A stretch of DNA of 64,000 bases. Source: Quillaja saponaria. Lineage: Eukaryota; Streptophyta; Magnoliopsida; Fabales; Quillajaceae. Position numbers and translations under genes: made by a program. Of the stretch, positions 1 through 10,513 are shown one piece after another; the first letter of the stretch is position 1, and every line of letters begins with the position of its first letter. The stretch spans positions 17,323,142 to 17,387,141 of the forward strand of contig CM055606.1 in NCBI GenBank assembly GCA_029379385.1, in the 5' to 3' direction. The notes below the pieces were generated by a model. It did not search any database. It worked only from the letters and a program-made list of their open reading frames with translations, and had not been told where the DNA came from.

Positions 1-842
1 TAATAATTCTCTTGTGTGCTATCCTTCTCACTTGTCTTTCTCTTGAGTTTGAGTGAAGCTTATGCTAACTTATGACTAAGTGCCGCACAGGAGCGTTGAA
101 ATTTTCAAGACTGGGACATAAGGATAAGATAAGATTTTAGGCATTGAATATGTGGTGTCTTCATATATTCTATTTGTTGTAGGTTGACGTGTGCTAAGTC
201 TCGAGGGTTTATATTAGATTAATCTTGATTATATAAGTTGCAAGTACCTTCTTTGCCTGGTAGAAGACAAAGAGTAGATGATAGTTTACTAAGATTCTGT
301 CTATTTTACTATCTACTGTTATTAATAAAGTTGAAATGCATAGAGCAAAGAAAGAAAGAACCTCTGTAGAAACAGAGTATGAGCAGCCTCTATGGATACG
401 GTCTATGTCCTTTGTTTACGGGAAAAACTTTTAGATCTACTAACTGTAGAAATTGGCACATCAAAAATGCAAATACGAACTCCGAAGCCAGCTTTTTGGA
501 TCAACTTATTTTCGAGCAACAAAAATGTGAGAGCTTTATTATGCCTTTCGTATTTTCTCCTCGAAATTATAAACAACCTACTTGCACACATTGGGATGAG
601 ATGGGAAGGACCAAGAATAAAGTAAAGACTAAAGAGGGAGAAAGCTGACGCTTTTATACAAATTGAAGAATGTGATAATGATTTTACTTTTCTTTATTCA
701 TTACTTCGTAAAGTGAGGTAAAATAGTAGCCAACATACAAAATTGAAATAGAAAAGTAGAAAAACACAGACAAAACTGTAGCCAACTTTATCCTCCTTTC
801 TGTATATTTCTAACTTCTCATAAAGAAATTTTCAGGATACTT
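1..842. other. Intergenic, no gene recognised
   Basis: Nothing here resembles a known protein. Open frames of up to 89 codons around 379-648 have no recognisable motif and overlap each other on both strands. An AATAAA at 324-329 could be the poly(A) signal of a plus-strand gene lying left of the window, but this is inference only. Confidence 0.3.
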
Positions 843-1584
843 CTAAAAATTATACTGTAACCCAGAAAAGTCTTGGTGAGGAGCTGAACCAGATTCATTG
901 TAATCCTTCTTCGAAGTCTCTTCCATCAACTGAAACCCAGCAAGCAGCTCATTAATCACATTTGCTCTTTCCTCCTTTATGTTCACTACAGCTTCTCCCT
1001 GTTGCAACTTGAGTATTAGCTTATCTATTCTCACCACCTGATCACATAGCTCCTTCTTCATGATTATTAAGGAAGCCAACCATGATAAAATCATGGTTGA
1101 CCACCTCAGAGATTCAATCTCAGCATTTGTCTCACTTGCCAGAGCCAACCATGATAAAATCATCTTGAGTCTCCGATATCAGGTCAAGTCGAAGATTGTT
1201 TCTATTGTAAATCCATTTCACTACAGGAATTTTTCTCTGCTTCAGTTGATAATCAACACTTGGTAACCTTTCAACTAGATTCTTAATCAAGATTACACCT
1301 GCCTTGCTTTTCTTTAAAAAGGGATGCTTTAACAGAATCTCAGCCGTAGGCCTATTGGAAGACACTGGATAATCTAGCATATTTTTGAAGTCGTAAGAAA
1401 AATTGGTATTAGTTTTATGTAATTTGTGATACTCTGAGAGATAGTGAAACCTATCATTAATCTGGAACACCAGTGACTCTAAGGAAGGAGATGGGAGAGA
1501 GGAGCTCCACAGTTGGCCATTTTTAAAGCAGTCATACAGAAATCCCATATTTTGTACCATCAAAAATTGGTAGTACTCCAACAT
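843..1584 (-). pseudogene. BLUS1/STE20-like kinase C-lobe remnant
   Basis: Two overlapping minus-strand frames (1584-1132, then 1163-843) together resemble the end of a plant STE20-type kinase of the BLUS1 group. The first contains RPTAEILLKHPFLKK, the kinase subdomain XI signature, followed by NLVERLPSVDYQLKQRK, a tail typical of that group. The second frame carries a Glu/Lys-rich, coiled-coil-like stretch ending in a stop at 843. The join needs a frame change between 1132 and 1163. The N-lobe, the catalytic HRD and DFG motifs and most of the C-lobe are absent upstream, where the DNA becomes poly-T rich. A residue block normally present before RPTA (the conserved cysteine/DP segment) is also shortened. 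It is therefore a truncated, frameshifted copy. The family assignment rests on motif recognition only; a short-exon functional gene is unlikely. Confidence 0.6.
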
Positions 1585-2055
1585 TTATTAAAAAGTAAAA
1601 AGTTGCTATACTTTTTTTTTTTTTTTTTCTCTTTTATCTAATTTTTCAGTTTTATATTATCATATTTTGTAGTATCTAATCTCATGAGATTTGTTTTTAA
1701 CTCTGTTGCTTTCCTTCTTCCATTGTTGACAAACTTTTTTTTTTTTTTTTTAAAGTGTACAATACCCAATTATTTTTGTTATTAAATACTCAAGATAAAG
1801 AGACACATGTTGAATAGGGGTGATGATAACTTAGCAATATTACCTGTTAAATTTTTTTTGACCTGTTAGAGAAATCTACCAATAAGTTTGTGTATTTGTA
1901 TTTTTCACTCGTAATCTTTTAAAAATACTTCAATTTCAACATTTGTCCTTTCTCTTTCTTTTTTTTTTTTTTTTCCTCCACAAATTATATTTGTTCTTGT
2001 ACCTATTCATGAAATAGGCATCTCTCTTCACACCAATGTTCTCTTCCTCTTCCTT

Positions 2056-2232
2056 TCAAATCGGCCTGTGGCTTTCGATGTCACTTTTGGCAGTATGAGC
2101 AACTGCTGATTTGTTAGTGGTGGACTTCTTCACCTTCCTCGATGGCTCTGTCAACACCTCACCTGATTCCGGCGATTGGTTAATTTTCTTAACATCCGGA
2201 ACTTGTATACTGACTGTTCCTTCTTGTGATCC
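2056..2232 (-). pseudogene. Isolated coding-like exon remnant
   Basis: A 58-codon frame on the minus strand, closed by TGA at 2056-2058 and preceded by an in-frame TAA just upstream of 2232, has a protein-like Lys/Ser/Pro composition (for example PESGEVLTEPSRKVKK). It is bounded by AT-rich DNA with no obvious partner exons. An overlapping frame ends in TGRFERKRKRTLV, which faintly recalls the C-terminal tail of the STE20/BLUS1-like kinases. Because it lies 5' of the 843-1584 kinase remnant on the same strand, it could be the tail of a second decayed copy. The function is not recognised. Confidence 0.25.
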
Positions 2233-2812
2233 TTTTTATAATAAATTTTTGTATAATACCCAATCTTTATAATTTCTTGCTCTTTTAAGTTTGTAGAGTA
2301 TTTTTGTCAATTTAATTTATTAAAAAAAACTATTTTAAAAGAATATATTTCAGTAAATTCTTAACTCTTATATATTTTTTAGTTTTTATGTAAAAATAAA
2401 TGAAAACTCATGTCTATCCTTATCAAATTAAAAGATTTTAAAAATTAACTAATTAAAAACTCATTCAATCACAATAATTTTCTTAAACAGTTATTTTTAA
2501 TTAAATCAACTGATATGTAATTATCTAGGAAAAAAAAAAAACCTCTAAAAAAAGGTTAATTAGATATATATCTACACTATATATAAATGTGGGTTAAGGG
2601 AATTTTTTTTATTTTCTTAAATACTCTTATAAGTTTTATTAATTACAAAGTTATATTTAGTTGTTATTTTGATACATATAACCTATTAATTTTTTATTTT
2701 TTCCTAATTCTTCCTCATTTTAATATCAATAGGATTGTAATTGGTTTAGGATTATGAATTTCTTTTTTACTAATTCTTTTTAATCTTAAAAACATATAAT
2801 TTTATGCCAATA

Positions 2813-3160
2813 GTAATTAACATTGACTTTCTCAAATTTTTTTAATAATTTCCTAATAATCATATTTTTTTTAAGTTCTTATTAAATTTCTTATGAATTA
2901 AAAAATAATATTAAGAGTATAGTTTTTATGATTATAATATTATTATTTAAACTTTTAATTCATAATTTTTTTTATATTTTTTCAATAATTATATGCCAAT
3001 AGTAGCTAAGATATAATTTTTTTATTTTTTTTTTAATAAGTTTCTAATAATTATAATATTTTTTAGTTTTTCTCAAATTTATGAATTTAATTTTTTAAAT
3101 ACTTTAAATTAATTAAGAATATAGTTTTCATGGTTATAATATTATTGTTTTAATTTTTAA
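2813..3160. repeat. Tandem ~179-bp AT-rich repeat inside the Helitron-like element
   Basis: Two diverged copies start with TATGCCAATAGTA at 2813 and 2992 (period 179). Both end near a block reading roughly GAGTATAGTTTTTATG / GAATATAGTTTTCATG followed by GTTATAATATTATT-like sequence. A third, weaker relative lies around 4370-4500. The segment 2608-2760 is also related to 4184-4330, so the element body is partly duplicated. Confidence 0.55.
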
Positions 3161-3294
3161 TTTTTCTTCAATCTTAAGAATTAAAAAATAGATATATTTA
3201 TTTATGAATTTAATTTTTTTGTTAAATTTTATTATTTTTTTACCAATATAAAAATAATTTAGTAAAAATAATTTTATTTTCTTAAATACGCTAT

Positions 3295-4183
3295 GGTCCT
3301 TTAGATCCTTTGAATTGGGTCTTGGGAATTGGAATTGAGAGGCCCAATTCCCTTTTTTGAGTTTGAATTGTCCTAAAATTGGATTTATAATTTTTTACCC
3401 AATTCTTCATAGTTTTATTTTGAACTAAAAAGAAGTCATCTCATCTTAGGGAGACCCCAAAAAGGTGTGTTTTTTTTTTCTTTTCTCCTCCTCACTCCCT
3501 TATGAGAAAACAATTTGACAAGCCTAGCTCACTACCCAGCCATGGATTCTTGTTATGAGGTCGTCGAAATCAAGTAAAACTATTCCTAATCTTTCTCACT
3601 ATTATCTTTCTTCTCTCTCTACTCTCTCTACTCTCTTTTCTCTTTCTACTGTGAGTATTTAGATTCTCCTTCAACTTAAAGAATGAAAGAAGAGAAAAAA
3701 AACAGAGGATAGAGAAAGCACTGGACCTAATTTGTATTGCCACGGAGGTCACCATTTTTGTTGCTTTTTGGTCATTTATATTGTTCCGATGAACAAAAGA
3801 AAATCATCAATTTCCATCATTTTCCATGGCAGCCGCTCCCAATTGCCTGGTTCCCTTTTTTTTTTTTTTTTTTTTGTAATATCTTTTTCTGAATATGTTT
3901 TGCATATTAGTTATATATTTTATTTATTTCTATGATTTTTCTAAAAAAATTTAAATAATAATTACTTATATTATTACTTCCTCCAAAATATTTTTATTTT
4001 ATTTTTTATAATTCCACAAACTATTACCAAACAAGAAAATTAGAATTGTGTAATTCCCTTTTGTAATTTCTTATATCATCCAAACTGTAAAATTCTAATT
4101 CTGACCTAATTTCAATTTCATTAAAATTAGAATTAAACTCACAATTCTAAATAGTAATTCTAATTCTAGGATCCAAGTGGACC
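3295..4183. mobile_element. PIF/Harbinger-like TIR element nested in the Helitron
   Basis: The left end GGTCCTTTAGATCC and the right end, read on the minus strand as GGTCCACTTGGATCC, form imperfect terminal inverted repeats. The similarity continues inward as AATTGG/GAATT-rich sequence. The flank before it (TTAAATACGCTAT) and the flank after it (TTATGAGTTTTT) join into a sequence related to an uninterrupted copy at 2611-2645 (TTAAATACTCTTATAAG), which acts as a related empty site. The site fits a 3-bp TTA/TAT-type duplication, as in Harbinger/Tourist elements, but the exact duplication is blurred. The element is 889 bp and no transposase ORF is seen. The superfamily is inferred from the ends. 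Confidence 0.5.
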
Positions 4184-4724
4184 TTATGAGTTTTTACTAT
4201 GACATAAATGCATTTTAGTTGTTATTTTACTTCAAATAAACTATTTATTTTACTTTTTTAATTTTTTTTTCTAATTCTTCTTCATTTTAATATTAATATT
4301 ATAATTGATTTATGACAATTGATATTTTTCTTTTCTAATTTTTTTAATGTTAATAAATCTATAATTTGTCAAACTATATATAAATAATATTTTTTTTTGA
4401 AAATTTTCAATTATTTTGATTTAATAAGTTAGAAATAATTATAAAAAATAATACTATGGATTAAAATAAATATTAAAAGTACAATTGTTGTGATTAAAAT
4501 ATTATTGTGTAAATTTTTCTTCCATCTTTAGTATTAAAAAAAATTATATATTTATATGATAAATTAAATCTTTTCATGAATTTATCTATTTGTTTAATGT
4601 CATTAACATGTAGTATTATTTTTTATTAACTATAATTTCTTGATATGCATATTTATTGTTGATAAACATATATAAGTATATCATAAACATGATTCAAGCA
4701 TAACGTGTATGCGACGAAAACTAG

Positions 4725-6369
4725 TATATATAAATATAGATATTAGAAACGTCTTATATTTCACATATTCAGGTCATGAAACACACACCCACATGTTAGG
4801 CTTTTCGTGTATATGATTTTACTGTCGTTAGGAATCAGATAATTCATATTATTATGATGGGCCAAAGAAAATACAACTACAAGAGTTAATATCATTTTCG
4901 AAAATGGAAAAATTTACAAGCTCAATTAAAATGTTTTAAACCAAAATGATTCTATTAAGAACATAGTACAATCATAATTACCCAAAAATTCAAATTAGCC
5001 AATTTTCAATAAAAACAATCAAGCAAAGAATGTGAGGGATATCGTTATGATGAAGGATATGACTTGTAAGAGAATCAATGAAAATTACATGAGGCCCAAA
5101 GGTAAGAGTATTCAGTGATTTTGATTGTCCCTTTTTAGATTAGGTGGGTAATAGTCTCTAATTTGTCTTTGATCGTTGCATAGTGATTATAAGTTGACGT
5201 ACCTAGCTAGGATCAGTTGGGCCACATTAAAATTTCAATTTAAGCACGTGTTCATATTGTTCAGTTATGGACCTCACTCTTATCTGAAATCAGTTTGGTC
5301 CATAAAGCGCATAAAATAATTCTCATAATAATCCTTACTCTGGGTCGATAGTGGGCTAATGGCCCTCACACGGGCCTTCATGAATCGGACTATCCATAAA
5401 TATGAAATCTATCAGGCCCATCTTGTATCCCAAGCAATTGCCAATTTTCCAGGTGATTTGCCGCTTTAGGACTATCAAAGTCTAAACTTAATTTTTCTTC
5501 ATTTTCCTTACCAATTTTCCTCGTCATGCATTAGATTTTAAGCGGCAAACTTTAATAGGATGAATGTCTTCTCAAAGTGATAGTCATATACTTAATCAAA
5601 TAATTACAGATCTTGCAAAGAGCAATAATAATACCTTATCATTATTACAAATGATCATATACTTCAAATTATAATCATACTTACCAAAAAGATTAGCCAT
5701 GTCAATGATGTAAAGTATTTTATTAAAAAGAAAAAAGAAAAAAAGAAGTGATTTCGATTCAAACAAAAGTGTAATCCAATTCAACAATGTTGAATAAAAT
5801 TATTGTATCCAATTTTTATGAGCAATTGCTTGTCTATATGAACAGAAAATTCAGTCAATTTTTGGGTGAAATTGTGTCTGACATGCATATATCCAAAAAT
5901 TAAAAAAGACAAAAACTGGAAGAAGCAACACCGTTAACATCTCCAACCAAGAGAATAATAAAAATAAAAATCCAGCAAAACGTACCACAAATCGAATCCG
6001 TACTACATATATTTTATAAAAATTTACAATAATATAATTAAGAAGCTACTAATTAATTATTAATTGCTTCTACATATTACAATATTCTCCATTCTCTGGT
6101 TTCTCTTCTCAAATCTGATGGAAAATCTTTGAAAGATGTGTCCCATACATTTAGGAAATTACTATGTACCATATATAATCTCCATGAAATTCAATTTCCC
6201 TAAACTCTTATATATGGTGTTGGTGCCATCTAAGATTAAAACTCCACCTCATGATCTCTGTACAAAACTATATGAAACAGCTAGCTAGGCCTGCAATATA
6301 TGTAATATGATGAATATATATATATATATATAACTATATATACCTTCAAACATAAAACCTTTCAATTAA
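4725..6369. other. Intergenic, AT-rich, no gene
   Basis: No coding frame with recognisable content was found. The region contains a (TA)n run near 6306-6333 and the likely 3' untranslated region of the zinc-finger gene at its right end. Confidence 0.4.
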
Positions 6370-6894
6370 TTAACTCGGATCATTACCAAGTCGAAGCTCC
6401 AAATCCACTTCATTGTCTTCCACACGTGTTGAACCTAACCGGAGACTCAAATCTGCACCCAAAAGCTCTGGGTTCATAGCCATAGATTGGGACCTTGTTG
6501 GTGCAAAGGAATTATAATTGTAATTGTAAGCAGGTGGGCATGATTCAGGGCTAGCTGGTGATGATGATGGCTGAAAATACATAGGGTAGTTCCTTTGTTG
6601 AGCCTCAAAAACCGGGTAAATTTTGGTTGCTTCCGTTGGAAATGGTGATATATATCTAGAAGACATGGATTGATCTTCATTGGGTTTTCTTGGATTCGAA
6701 GAATTTCCTGTGAATTGCTTGTTTTTCGCTCTATCTTTCCGATGAATGTTCATGTGACCACCTAAGGCTTGGGCGTTGGTGAATCCTCGCTTACAAAAGG
6801 TGCATTTGTATGAGCGTTTAGAACTTGAAACATCTTCTTGATCGTTCTCTTCATCACTTGATGTCTCCAAGCTTCCTTGCTTATCCGATTCCAT
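6370..6894 (-). CDS. EPF-type C2H2 zinc-finger repressor (SUPERMAN/TAC1-like)
   Basis: An intronless 174-residue protein begins at ATG 6892-6894. The longer open frame extends upstream only through a TTG, and the TATA box and leader place transcription after that point. A single C2H2 finger spans residues 29-51 (Cys31, Cys34, His47, His51) and contains QALGGH, the plant-specific EPF signature that contacts DNA. The N-terminus is acidic and Ser-rich; the middle is Pro/Tyr/Ser-rich. Two EAR-type repression motifs lie at the C-terminus, DLSLRL at 148-153 and DLELRL at 164-169. Members of this family (SUPERMAN, RABBIT EARS, TAC1, LATE FLOWERING) are nuclear repressors of organ boundaries, cell division or flowering. 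The finger [18 protein letters not shown] is closest in feel to the TAC1/LATE branch, but the exact orthologue is not certain. Confidence 0.93.
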   Translation of the reverse strand: MESDKQGSLETSSDEENDQEDVSSSKRSYKCTFCKRGFTNAQALGGHMNIHRKDRAKNKQFTGNSSNPRKPNEDQSMSSRYISPFPTEATKIYPVFEAQQRNYPMYFQPSSSPASPESCPPAYNYNYNSFAPTRSQSMAMNPELLGADLSLRLGSTRVEDNEVDLELRLGNDPS

Positions 6895-6944
6895 AACTTT
6901 CCAAAATGGGGGAAGAGAGAAAGAGATGAGAGGAAGAAAGTAGG

Positions 6945-6952
6945 GTTTTATA
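6945..6952 (-). promoter_or_regulatory. TATA box of the zinc-finger gene
   Basis: TATAAAAC on the minus strand lies about 50 bp upstream of the ATG at 6894, leaving a short CT-rich leader. The position and sequence suit a plant core promoter. Confidence 0.6.
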
Positions 6953-9233
6953 GAGGATATGTAAAGAAAGTTGTAAGATAGAGACAACTAGAAAACATTG
7001 GCTTTGTCACTGTGGCATTAGTGGATTTATAATATTAAGAGGGACACATTTTTTTTTTTTGGCGTTTTATTCATAGACTTTTTCATTTAGCCGGCTCTAT
7101 AATAATGGACCCATATATCTCTAGTTTATTCTCTTTCTCTCTCACTAAACCACACACAGAATACTCACACAATTCCATTTGATTTGGTAGGAAATTTCTG
7201 CTTATGTAGCTTTCATCCAATTTTTCATGACGCAATTGTGTTTTTTTGGCATTTTTCTTCATCCACTCTTCCTCTATAGCTAGCCAACTCAAAGTGATTG
7301 TGAATTGTGCAGCTCTTAGGTGGTTATTAATTACTACTTGCAGCAAGCACAAGGTTGAAGGTGGTGATCCCTTAAGGGGATTGTGTTTATCTTAGTATCT
7401 TTACACATGGGATGTGGTTCACTCTCTTGAAATTCTTTTACCATTAGTGTTATTGTTCACACTCTTGAAGTATATATGTACGTTTCTTTTGGGTGTAATT
7501 CCAGTAACTGAGAAGAAGATATCTTTCAAGTTGTATATATTCTTTACTTTACATGTATGTAATCACAAATTTTGATCCCATATTTTCACCTAATAAAATT
7601 TCATTTTAGTTCCAATATTTTGGTTTGTGCCCATGTTCTACCATTAATTTTTCCAATCAAAATGAGAAAATATGATATTTATTAACAAATTTAGATTGTT
7701 TAGAGATCCAATCACCGAAAGTCAGCAATTTGACATACATGTAAACGATTAATATTATGGAGGTCAACAATCTAACAAGATATTTTTAATTTTAAAAATA
7801 AAATGTGGGAATCAAAATGAAATTGGGTGAAATTAAAAGGTAGTGACACAAAGGACATGAATTAATGTGAACATGATCAAACCATTGCTAAAAACTGCAT
7901 AACTAGGATGAAAAATCATTGATAATGGTTTGCCATAGCTAGCTCCCTAATAGAAAAGTAAATACTTGTGTGTTACTATTACAGGTTGCAGTGGATATGA
8001 TCATTTACATTAATTACAACTCATTTTCTTACCCTATTTGAAGAGGAAGATACTTGCATGTGAAGTGTGAACTATTAGCCTAGCTTAACCAAATTTAGAA
8101 GTACTTTTGCTATAGCTATAGGGATCATTTTCTCATATTCAATTGAGTTCCCAATGTGCTAATGAGACCATGTAGTAATTCTAGTCCATGCATGCCTACT
8201 TGATCAATCTCATTCATTTAATTATGTGACCCTAGCTTCAACTAAACAACTGACTTGTACCTCATAGTCTAATTAAGAATGATTGAGAGGACGAGATGAG
8301 AAGGGAGAGGGAGCAGTTCAAAAGGGAGTAAGTAACTTGATGTTAACCCATTAATTATTTTATTTAGAGTAACTCTACCATACCATATGTCTCTTTGTGT
8401 AGATGCAGGTTCTGTTTTGGATTTGCAGGCGGGTGAAAATGCGAATTCGCGGTGGCATTCGATCAGAAGATTATGCTTTGACTGTATCCTAATTAAAATG
8501 ATATCAGTGCTTACTTAACACAAATGAGACGGCTAACTTTTTCAAGTTTTTGTTAACTTCCAAAAAGTATGATCTAATTAAGATTAATATTCTAATTAAC
8601 AATTAATTTGGACAAATGGGTTCTAATGGTGTCAGTGACAACAACATGAGTGCTGTAATAAGCTCGCATCATTGTTTTATTTAATTCTTAATGGGTAGAA
8701 TAGAACAACATATAATGTAATTTAAGAAATTTAATTAGATATAATCCAATAATGCTGTTCTATCTGAATGAACATATATCCCTATGTATATTAGACCAAC
8801 CATATTCACACATTTGTTTTATTAGAACTACAACATTTGGATTGGCCCAAATCCAAGCTTGAAATAAATGGATGATAAGTGGTAATGTAGTTCTGCTCAT
8901 ACCCAAGTTTTGAATAGGCTGAGACCCAATGATTAGTCCAACAATTGCCCAATAGCACAACAAGGTTAATCTGGTTTCAGTATTCTTTCTGTCGGAAACT
9001 GATGAACAAGATGGGTATCGCTCAAAAATGAGGGGAGGCGATATAGTTTGATAGAAACTACAATTCTAAAATCCCAAAGTGTAAACAAGAAATCTATCTG
9101 AAATAGTAGTATATAATTAAATCAAACTTGCATAGAAATTGAAAAGTAGCAAAATCAACTTAGAAACATAAGCTCAAGAAAAAATGTGATAAGTCAAAAC
9201 ACTTTCTGCAATCCAATCCAATCCAATCCAACT
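6953..9233. other. Intergenic, no gene recognised
   Basis: About 2.3 kb without a supported gene; the minus-strand frames at 7083-7352 and 8760-8963 have no family features. A weak inverted repeat (about 7578-7625 against 7793-7840, both around TTTCACC..ATTTCATTTT) may mark a decayed 290-bp MITE. An (AATCC)n microsatellite sits at 9209-9230. Confidence 0.35.
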
Positions 9234-9900
9234 CTAAAGTCTATCGATGCCCGATGATAAAGGGCCATCTGTGGATTGAAACTGTGTTTGCAATTGAGAA
9301 ATCTGAGCTAAATTGGTAGGTTGGAGCTGTGTTGGTAATTGGGCAATCTCGGATGAATTGGTGGATGAAAACTGTTGGGCAATGGGATGAATGGTTGATG
9401 GAAATTGTTGGGCATTCTGTGTTGAATTTGTGGATTGAATGGTACTATTGGGTAATCCGGGATGAATTGGTGAATTGAATCTGTGTTGGCAATTGGGGCA
9501 ATGGGCAATGGTTGAAAATTGTTGGACAATCTGGGTTGAATCCGTGGATTGAAGCTGTGTTGGCCATTGGGCAATCCGGGATGAGTTGGTGGATGAAAAC
9601 TGTTGGGTAAACCGGGATGAAATGGCGGATTGAAACTGTGTTGGCAATTGGGCAATCCGGGATGAATTGGTGGATGAAAACTGTTGGGTAATCTGGGATG
9701 AAATGGCGGATTTAAACTGTGTTGGCAATTGGGCGGATTGAAGTGTTGGCAATGGGGTAATCTGGGATGAATTGGGGGATGAAAATTGTTGGGCAATCAG
9801 GATTGAAGCTGTGTTGGCAAGTGGGCAATCTGGGATAAACTGGTAAATTGAAGTTGTGTTGGCAACAATTGGGATAAACTGGTGGATTGAAGTTGTGTTG
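9234..9900 (-). repeat. 81-bp (27-codon) coding minisatellite
   Basis: The 3' half of the repeat gene consists of related units. A clean pair begins with GATGAGTTGGTGGATG and GATGAATTGGTGGATG (plus strand) 81 bp apart near 9580 and 9661. Shorter 24-30-bp sub-units built on TGTGTTGGCAATTG also recur. Because the unit is a multiple of three without stops in two frames, both minus-strand frames stay open: 9752-9234 reads QLPTQFQS-type repeats and 9796-9308 reads Pro/His-rich repeats. Confidence 0.75.
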
Positions 9901-10468
9901 GCGTGGAACTGGTGGATTGCAGTTGTGTTGGCAACAATTGGACAGCTAAATTGGTTGGGGATTGAACAAGTGTTGGCAATTGAGCAATCCGATTCCGGGT
10001 GGCTGAATTAGTAGATTGAAGACGTGTTAGGGATTGAAGCTGTTGTGTTCGCAATTGGGCTAAATTCAGCGGTGTTGGATGATTGATGGAAGTCTGTTGC
10101 CCTAAAGCTGGAGGAGTAATTGAATCCATGGCAGGCAGAGGCAACCCGGGATGAGATAAGCCTAACCGTGATAGAAGTTTGAGGAGGGCCATCTGAATGG
10201 ATCTCTTATATTCCACCGGAATCTTCCTCACTGTCCCAGTCCCAGCCCCTCTCCTCTTTGTAGGCACTTTGGAAGCCACCTTCAATCGATTTTTAACTGC
10301 TTGGTTTTCCTCAACCTCTGTCAGCGCGCTTAAGACGTTGCTCAAATCAAAGGCATCAGACCCAGAAGCAGAACCAGAAGCACCACCAGTCGTCGTCGTC
10401 GTCGATGATTCTGCATTTTGCTTTTGGGGTTTTTCAGTGTTGGACACTCTTTTTGAATTAGGCTTCAT
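9797..10468 (-). CDS. Gln/Pro/Thr-rich repeat protein, unknown family
   Basis: An open frame of 223 codons starts at ATG 10466-10468; an upstream extension uses only TTG. Residues 1-50 are Ser/Thr/Gly-rich and disordered-looking. Residues 40-105 are charged, with helix-like LSNVLSALTEVEENQAVKNR and a basic KVPTKRRG patch. From about residue 130 the chain becomes repeats of the type QLPTQLQS, ending at a TGA at 9797-9799. Immediately downstream the same DNA repeat continues for another 560 bp, but in another frame for QLPTQF-type units and in the same frame for PNSFHPPIHPGLP-type units. This suggests an indel truncated the ancestral reading frame. I do not recognise the protein family. It may be a functional short protein, a recently broken gene, or a gene with an unannotated splice. 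Confidence 0.55.
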   Translation of the reverse strand: MKPNSKRVSNTEKPQKQNAESSTTTTTGGASGSASGSDAFDLSNVLSALTEVEENQAVKNRLKVASKVPTKRRGAGTGTVRKIPVEYKRSIQMALLKLLSRLGLSHPGLPLPAMDSITPPALGQQTSINHPTPLNLAQLRTQQLQSLTRLQSTNSATRNRIAQLPTLVQSPTNLAVQLLPTQLQSTSSTPTQLQSTSLSQLLPTQLQFTSLSQIAHLPTQLQS

Positions 10469-10513
10469 ATTGATCAAATCCAAGTTTTGTTCAATACTAA
10501 ACCTTGCACTCAA

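Larger units (their letters stand above)
2571..4724 (+). mobile_element. Helitron-like element
   Basis: The proposed left end is A|TCTACACTATATATAAATG at 2570-2571. The proposed right end is CTAG at 4721-4724 followed by T, with a GCATA/TATGC stem (4698-4702 and 4708-4712) eight bases before it. A 5' TC, a 3' CTRR, a hairpin just upstream and insertion between A and T are the Helitron hallmarks. The last 100 bp resemble another CTAA-ending sequence at 13655-13810, so a family is present. The interior is AT-rich, non-coding and internally repeated, and it is interrupted by a separate TIR element (3295-4183). No Rep/helicase gene is seen, so the element is non-autonomous. The 3' end is better supported than the 5' end. 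Confidence 0.5.

Noticed and set aside
379..648. 89- and 77-codon frames near the left edge
   Set aside because: They overlap in different frames and on both strands and have no recognisable motif or gene context; kept as intergenic.
3570..3935. Frames on both strands inside the Harbinger-like element
   Set aside because: Low-complexity, T/CT-rich DNA of a non-autonomous element; no transposase motif.
6895..6987. N-terminal extension of the zinc-finger protein
   Set aside because: It starts at a TTG, lies across the TATA box, and the conserved family start is the internal ATG at 6894.
9209..9230. (AATCC)n run as a telomere-like repeat
   Set aside because: The unit is not the plant telomere repeat TTTAGGG; it is a plain microsatellite.
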